Shown here in pieces: positions 5,413-7,456 of a DNA stretch of 7,456 bases; position 1 is the first letter of the stretch; each line of letters opens with the position of its first letter. Below the pieces are notes generated by a model. The model was not told the DNA's origin, searched no databases, and saw only the letters and a program-made list of their open reading frames with translations. A program made the translations under genes and the position numbers. This DNA is from Candidatus Pelagibacter sp. (lineage in GTDB: Bacteria; Pseudomonadota; Alphaproteobacteria; Pelagibacterales; Pelagibacteraceae). The stretch lies in the NCBI GenBank assembly GCA_002704185.1, contig PAFP01000015.1:4347-11802 (forward strand), given 5' to 3'.

Positions 5413-5604
5413 ATGAAGAATATATCGCTTTATATTTTATTAATTATTGTGGTAATATTTAACCCACCTTTTACTGAAAGTAAATATCATCGTATTCTAC
5501 ATAGTAAGTTTAAAAATAATACTTTTAGATTTAATTACAGTGTGTCTGATATGGTTTTGTTTAAAATTAGTGGAACGAAAACAATTAAAGAAATATTAAA
5601 TTGA
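5413..5604 (+). CDS. Predicted 63-residue protein with N-terminal signal or anchor
   Basis: The N-terminus (MKNISLYILLIIVVIFNPP) is a clear hydrophobic segment with a short basic lead, either a signal peptide or an anchor. The remaining 40 residues are polar and basic (KYHRILHSKFKNN) and end in KTIKEILN. No family is recognised. The ORF overlaps the glycosylase start by four bases (TTGA), a coupling arrangement that supports it. Against it: no Shine-Dalgarno, short length, and a start codon only 6 bases from a divergent start, leaving no normal promoter space. It could instead be a remnant of a longer secreted protein, or untranslated leader. Confidence 0.5.
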   Translation: MKNISLYILLIIVVIFNPPFTESKYHRILHSKFKNNTFRFNYSVSDMVLFKISGTKTIKEILN

Positions 5605-6299
5605 CAAAATTAAATTTTTATAATTTCAAAGATAAAGTTTTTAAATGTAAAAAATGTACAAGGTTAGTCAAGTTTAGGAAGCTTATTTCAGTAAAAAAAA
5701 GAAAATCATATTTAAATGAAAAATATTGGGCAAAGCCAATAGTTGGATATGGAAATCTAAATGCTGAAATATTATTCGTAGGTTTAGCACCCGCAGCTCA
5801 CGGTGCAACAAGGACCGGAAGAGTTTTTACAGGCGATAAATCTGCGGATTTTTTATTCAAATGTCTTTTCAAAGCTAAACTATGCAATCAACCGTATTCT
5901 ACAAATAGAACAGATGGATTAAAACTATACAATACTTATATAACTACAGCTTTAAAATGTGTTCCTCCAGGTGATAAGCCTACAACTGCAGAGCTTCAAA
6001 ATTGTTTTTCTATATTTGATAAAGAATTGATGTTTCTTGAAAAAAAGAGGGTTATTATTGCCCTGGGCAAAATAGCTTTTGATGCATGTATCAAGTATTT
6101 TACTAACTATTATAATTTGCAAAAAAAACATAAGTTTAAACATAGTGCGGTTTATAAAATTAAAGATCTATATTTGATAGGTTGTTATCACCCATCACCA
6201 AGAAATGTTAATACCAAAAGAATAAATCAACTAAAAATGGTAAATTTATTTTTAAAAGCACAAAAACTAATTAAACATAAACTTCAAAATGAATTATAA
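5601..6299 (+). CDS. Family 5 uracil-DNA glycosylase (UDGb type), [4Fe-4S]
   Basis: A 232-residue cytosolic base-excision repair enzyme that removes uracil and other deaminated bases from DNA. Four cluster ligands are visible: C16 and C19 (CKKC), C120 and C135. The family 5 motif is GLAPAAHGATRTGR (61-74) followed by FTGD, whose D79 matches the catalytic Asp75 of the Thermus UDGb as I recall it. The second active-site motif, HPSPRN, is at 197-202. ALGKIAFDA (154-162) is the conserved core strand. Length is normal. The start is TTG at 5601: no ATG precedes CxxC, and an in-frame stop lies at 5586-5588. It overlaps the 63-residue ORF by TTGA, so translation is probably coupled. Two family residues differ: the usual HG-x-N-RTGR reads T70 at the Asn, and the usual PP-x-N-KPT reads D125. 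Confidence 0.92.
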   Translation: MTKLNFYNFKDKVFKCKKCTRLVKFRKLISVKKRKSYLNEKYWAKPIVGYGNLNAEILFVGLAPAAHGATRTGRVFTGDKSADFLFKCLFKAKLCNQPYSTNRTDGLKLYNTYITTALKCVPPGDKPTTAELQNCFSIFDKELMFLEKKRVIIALGKIAFDACIKYFTNYYNLQKKHKFKHSAVYKIKDLYLIGCYHPSPRNVNTKRINQLKMVNLFLKAQKLIKHKLQNEL

Positions 6300-6316
6300 T
6301 AAAAAAATTTTATTTT

Positions 6317-6913
6317 ATGAAGATATCTGATTTAAAAAAATATAAGTTAAAATCTGAATTGACAATATGCGAAAAAGAACGGCCAGTTAGTGAAATTGCC
6401 CGCGAGATGAGAGATCGAAATATAGGAGCAATTCCAATAACAGAAAATAATAAACTTGTTGGTATTGTTTCAGAAAGAGATATTGTTACAAGGCTAGTTC
6501 TTGAAGGTAAAGATCCTGATCTTACAACTGCATCCGATATCATGACTTCGGATATTTTAACAGCAACTGAAAATGATACTATTGATAACGTAATATCAAA
6601 TATGAAAGAATATGGTATTAGACATATGCCTGTAAGTGATAATGAAGGTAAGCTATTAGCTTTTTACTCTATAAGAGATTTTCTTAAAGCGAAAATTGAC
6701 TCGGGACAAGAAATTAAAAGAAAGCATAAAAATTTAGCAAAATATCAGATTGGTGTTCCGGTAATTTTAATTTTGTTAAGTTTTCTAGCATTAATTTTAG
6801 ATCTTTTTAGTCAAAAAAATATAATTATTATGTTTTCAATAATATTTTTTATAATTGGGGTGTTTTCTGTATTAATGGCAAATAAAAATGTAAATTATGA
6901 CAATGAAGATTGA
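6317..6913 (+). CDS. Two-CBS-domain protein with C-terminal membrane anchor
   Basis: A 198-residue protein. CBS domain 1 spans about 13-66 (IGAIPITENNKLVGIVSERD is its core) and CBS domain 2 about 76-127 (GIRHMPV, then LLAFYSIRDFL). Paired CBS domains form a Bateman module that binds adenosyl nucleotides (AMP, ATP, NAD or SAM) as an energy or redox sensor. A basic linker (KRKHKNLAK, 134-142) leads to two hydrophobic helices, about 145-163 and 167-187, and a short acidic tail. The module should therefore sit on the cytoplasmic face of the membrane. The second domain has LAFYS where a GIIS-like strand is usual. No transporter or enzyme domain is fused, so its partner is unknown. It starts 17 bases after the glycosylase gene, without a Shine-Dalgarno, and its stop abuts the sodB stop. 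Repair and redox neighbours hint at stress signalling, but only by position. Confidence 0.93.
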   Translation: MKISDLKKYKLKSELTICEKERPVSEIAREMRDRNIGAIPITENNKLVGIVSERDIVTRLVLEGKDPDLTTASDIMTSDILTATENDTIDNVISNMKEYGIRHMPVSDNEGKLLAFYSIRDFLKAKIDSGQEIKRKHKNLAKYQIGVPVILILLSFLALILDLFSQKNIIIMFSIIFFIIGVFSVLMANKNVNYDNED

Positions 6914-6920
6914 TCAATCT
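6907..6920. other. 14-bp perfect palindrome across two abutting convergent stop codons
   Basis: AGATTGATCAATCT is its own reverse complement and is centred on TGA|TCA, the stop codons of the CBS gene (6911-6913) and sodB (6914-6916, read on minus). Both genes end GAT-TGA (Asp-stop). There is no loop and no T-run, so it is not a classical terminator, and there is no spacer for one between the genes. Confidence 0.8.
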
Positions 6921-7456
6921 AGTTGTGACTCTACAAATTCCCAGTTAACTAGATTTTCTATAAAACTTTTCAAGTAATCAGGTCTACGATTTCTGTAATC
7001 GACATAATAAGAATGTTCCCATACATCACAACCCAGTATTGGTTTCATATTACTAACTAAAGGATTTGATGCATTTGCTGTTTTTGTTATCACTAGTTTA
7101 CCATTATCAATTGCTAACCATGCCCAACCTGAACCAAATTGAGTAACACCAGCTTGAATAAATTGTTCTTTAAATTTGTCTGCGCTTCCAAAATCTAGAT
7201 TTATTCTTTTTTCTAATTTTGCAGGTATTGCTCCTCCTCCTTTTGGCTTCATACAATTCCAAAATAGAATATGATTCCAATGTTGGCCTGCATTATTAAA
7301 AATTCCGACTTTAGATTTGTCAGAAGATGATTTTTTTATAATTTCTTCTAACGAATTATTTTCAAGACCTGAATTTTTAATCAAATTATTTAAATTTGTA
7401 ATATAAGTTTGATGATGCTTACCATGATGGAGATCTAAAGTTTCTTCGGACATATG
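6914..7456 (-). CDS. sodB: Fe superoxide dismutase (partial, N-terminus beyond right edge)
   Basis: This enzyme disproportionates superoxide to oxygen and peroxide; iron is the likely metal, and it is normally cytosolic. The frame stays open to the right edge, where it reads His-Met-Ser-Glu-Glu-Thr. In the family this Met is internal (P-x-M-S-x-E-T-L), so roughly the first 15-20 residues are missing and the ATG at 7451-7453 should not be taken as the start. Numbered from that Met, metal ligands are H9 (LDLHHGKHH), H61 (QHWNH), and D143 with H147 (DVWEHSYY). Q57 in NNAGQHWNH, where manganese enzymes have Gly, favours iron. YRNRRPDY (153-160) and LVNWEFV (168-174) are the usual C-terminal motifs. 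It converges on the CBS gene with no gap. The promoter lies outside the window. Identity is certain; metal type is a motif-based call. Confidence 0.96.
   Translation of the reverse strand, partial: HMSEETLDLHHGKHHQTYITNLNNLIKNSGLENNSLEEIIKKSSSDKSKVGIFNNAGQHWNHILFWNCMKPKGGGAIPAKLEKRINLDFGSADKFKEQFIQAGVTQFGSGWAWLAIDNGKLVITKTANASNPLVSNMKPILGCDVWEHSYYVDYRNRRPDYLKSFIENLVNWEFVESQLD

Noticed and set aside
5952..6143. 63-codon minus-strand ORF inside the glycosylase gene
   Set aside because: Antisense to the cluster-binding region of a clear enzyme; no support of its own.
6299..6316. A/T-only stem AATAAAA/TTTTATT between the glycosylase and CBS genes as a terminator
   Set aside because: No G-C pairs, so the hairpin would be unstable; the 17-base gap suggests cotranscription instead.
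6310..6543. 77-codon minus-strand ORF inside the CBS gene
   Set aside because: Antisense to the first CBS domain; Ser/Ile-rich shadow frame.
6914..7453. A complete 179-residue superoxide dismutase starting at the ATG at 7451-7453
   Set aside because: That Met is the internal conserved Met of the P-x-M-S-x-E-T-L motif; the frame is open to the edge with a His codon before it, so the gene is partial.
1..7456. tRNA, rRNA, CRISPR arrays, insertion sequences, phage integration sites
   Set aside because: Looked for on both strands; no cloverleaf-like segment, regularly spaced repeats beyond the two 27-bp units, transposase or integrase frame was seen.

Overview
This is a gene-dense, strongly AT-rich window with very short or absent intergenic gaps. 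A/T-ending codons dominate, and proteins are rich in Lys, Ile, Asn and Phe. Together with the gene set (alphaproteobacterial-type AmtB and Fe superoxide dismutase, a small protein resembling the alphaproteobacterial DUF6111 family, a tandem-CDGSH protein and a family 5 uracil-DNA glycosylase), this points to a streamlined free-living marine alphaproteobacterium of the SAR11/Pelagibacterales kind. The taxonomic call is inference from composition and content; no rRNA gene is present to fix it.

Left arm (1-2164, minus strand): four genes run leftward as one tightly packed unit. They are a three-helix membrane protein of unknown function, a 74-residue protein with two CDGSH [2Fe-2S] motifs (4-base overlap), a 12-helix MFS transporter (6-base gap), and the start of NAD(P)H-hydrate epimerase, cut by the left edge (12-base gap).

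Centre left (2165-3980, plus strand): an 89-base divergent gap is followed by two tiny single-helix ORFs that overlap by GTGA. A 27-bp near-perfect tandem repeat then begins on the base after the second ORF's stop. Each repeat unit holds an operator-like dyad of the form ATGCA-N5-TGCAT. Next come a candidate promoter, a strong Shine-Dalgarno, and amtB for an ammonium transporter with signal peptide and twin histidines, closed by an excellent intrinsic terminator. No glnK/glnB lies beside amtB. This fits the published view that SAR11 lacks PII proteins and makes the repeat the best candidate in the window for nitrogen-responsive control.

Centre (4030-4919, plus strand): a small two-helix DUF6111-like protein is followed by a stand-alone Fe(II)/2-oxoglutarate dioxygenase-like protein of the aspartyl/asparaginyl beta-hydroxylase type.

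Centre right (5038-6299): a minus-strand pair of small membrane proteins (75 and 46 residues, joined TAA-ATG) diverges, with only 6 bases between start codons, from a plus-strand pair. That pair is a 63-residue protein of unknown function overlapping by TTGA with a family 5 [4Fe-4S] uracil-DNA glycosylase.

Right arm (6317-7456): a two-CBS-domain protein with a C-terminal membrane anchor converges on sodB (Fe superoxide dismutase, N-terminus beyond the right edge). The two stop codons abut with no spacer inside a perfect 14-bp palindrome.

I see no tRNA, rRNA, CRISPR array, insertion sequence or integrase. The more unusual material is the operator-like tandem repeat in front of amtB, the pairs of very small membrane-protein ORFs, and the active-site variation in the glycosylase.
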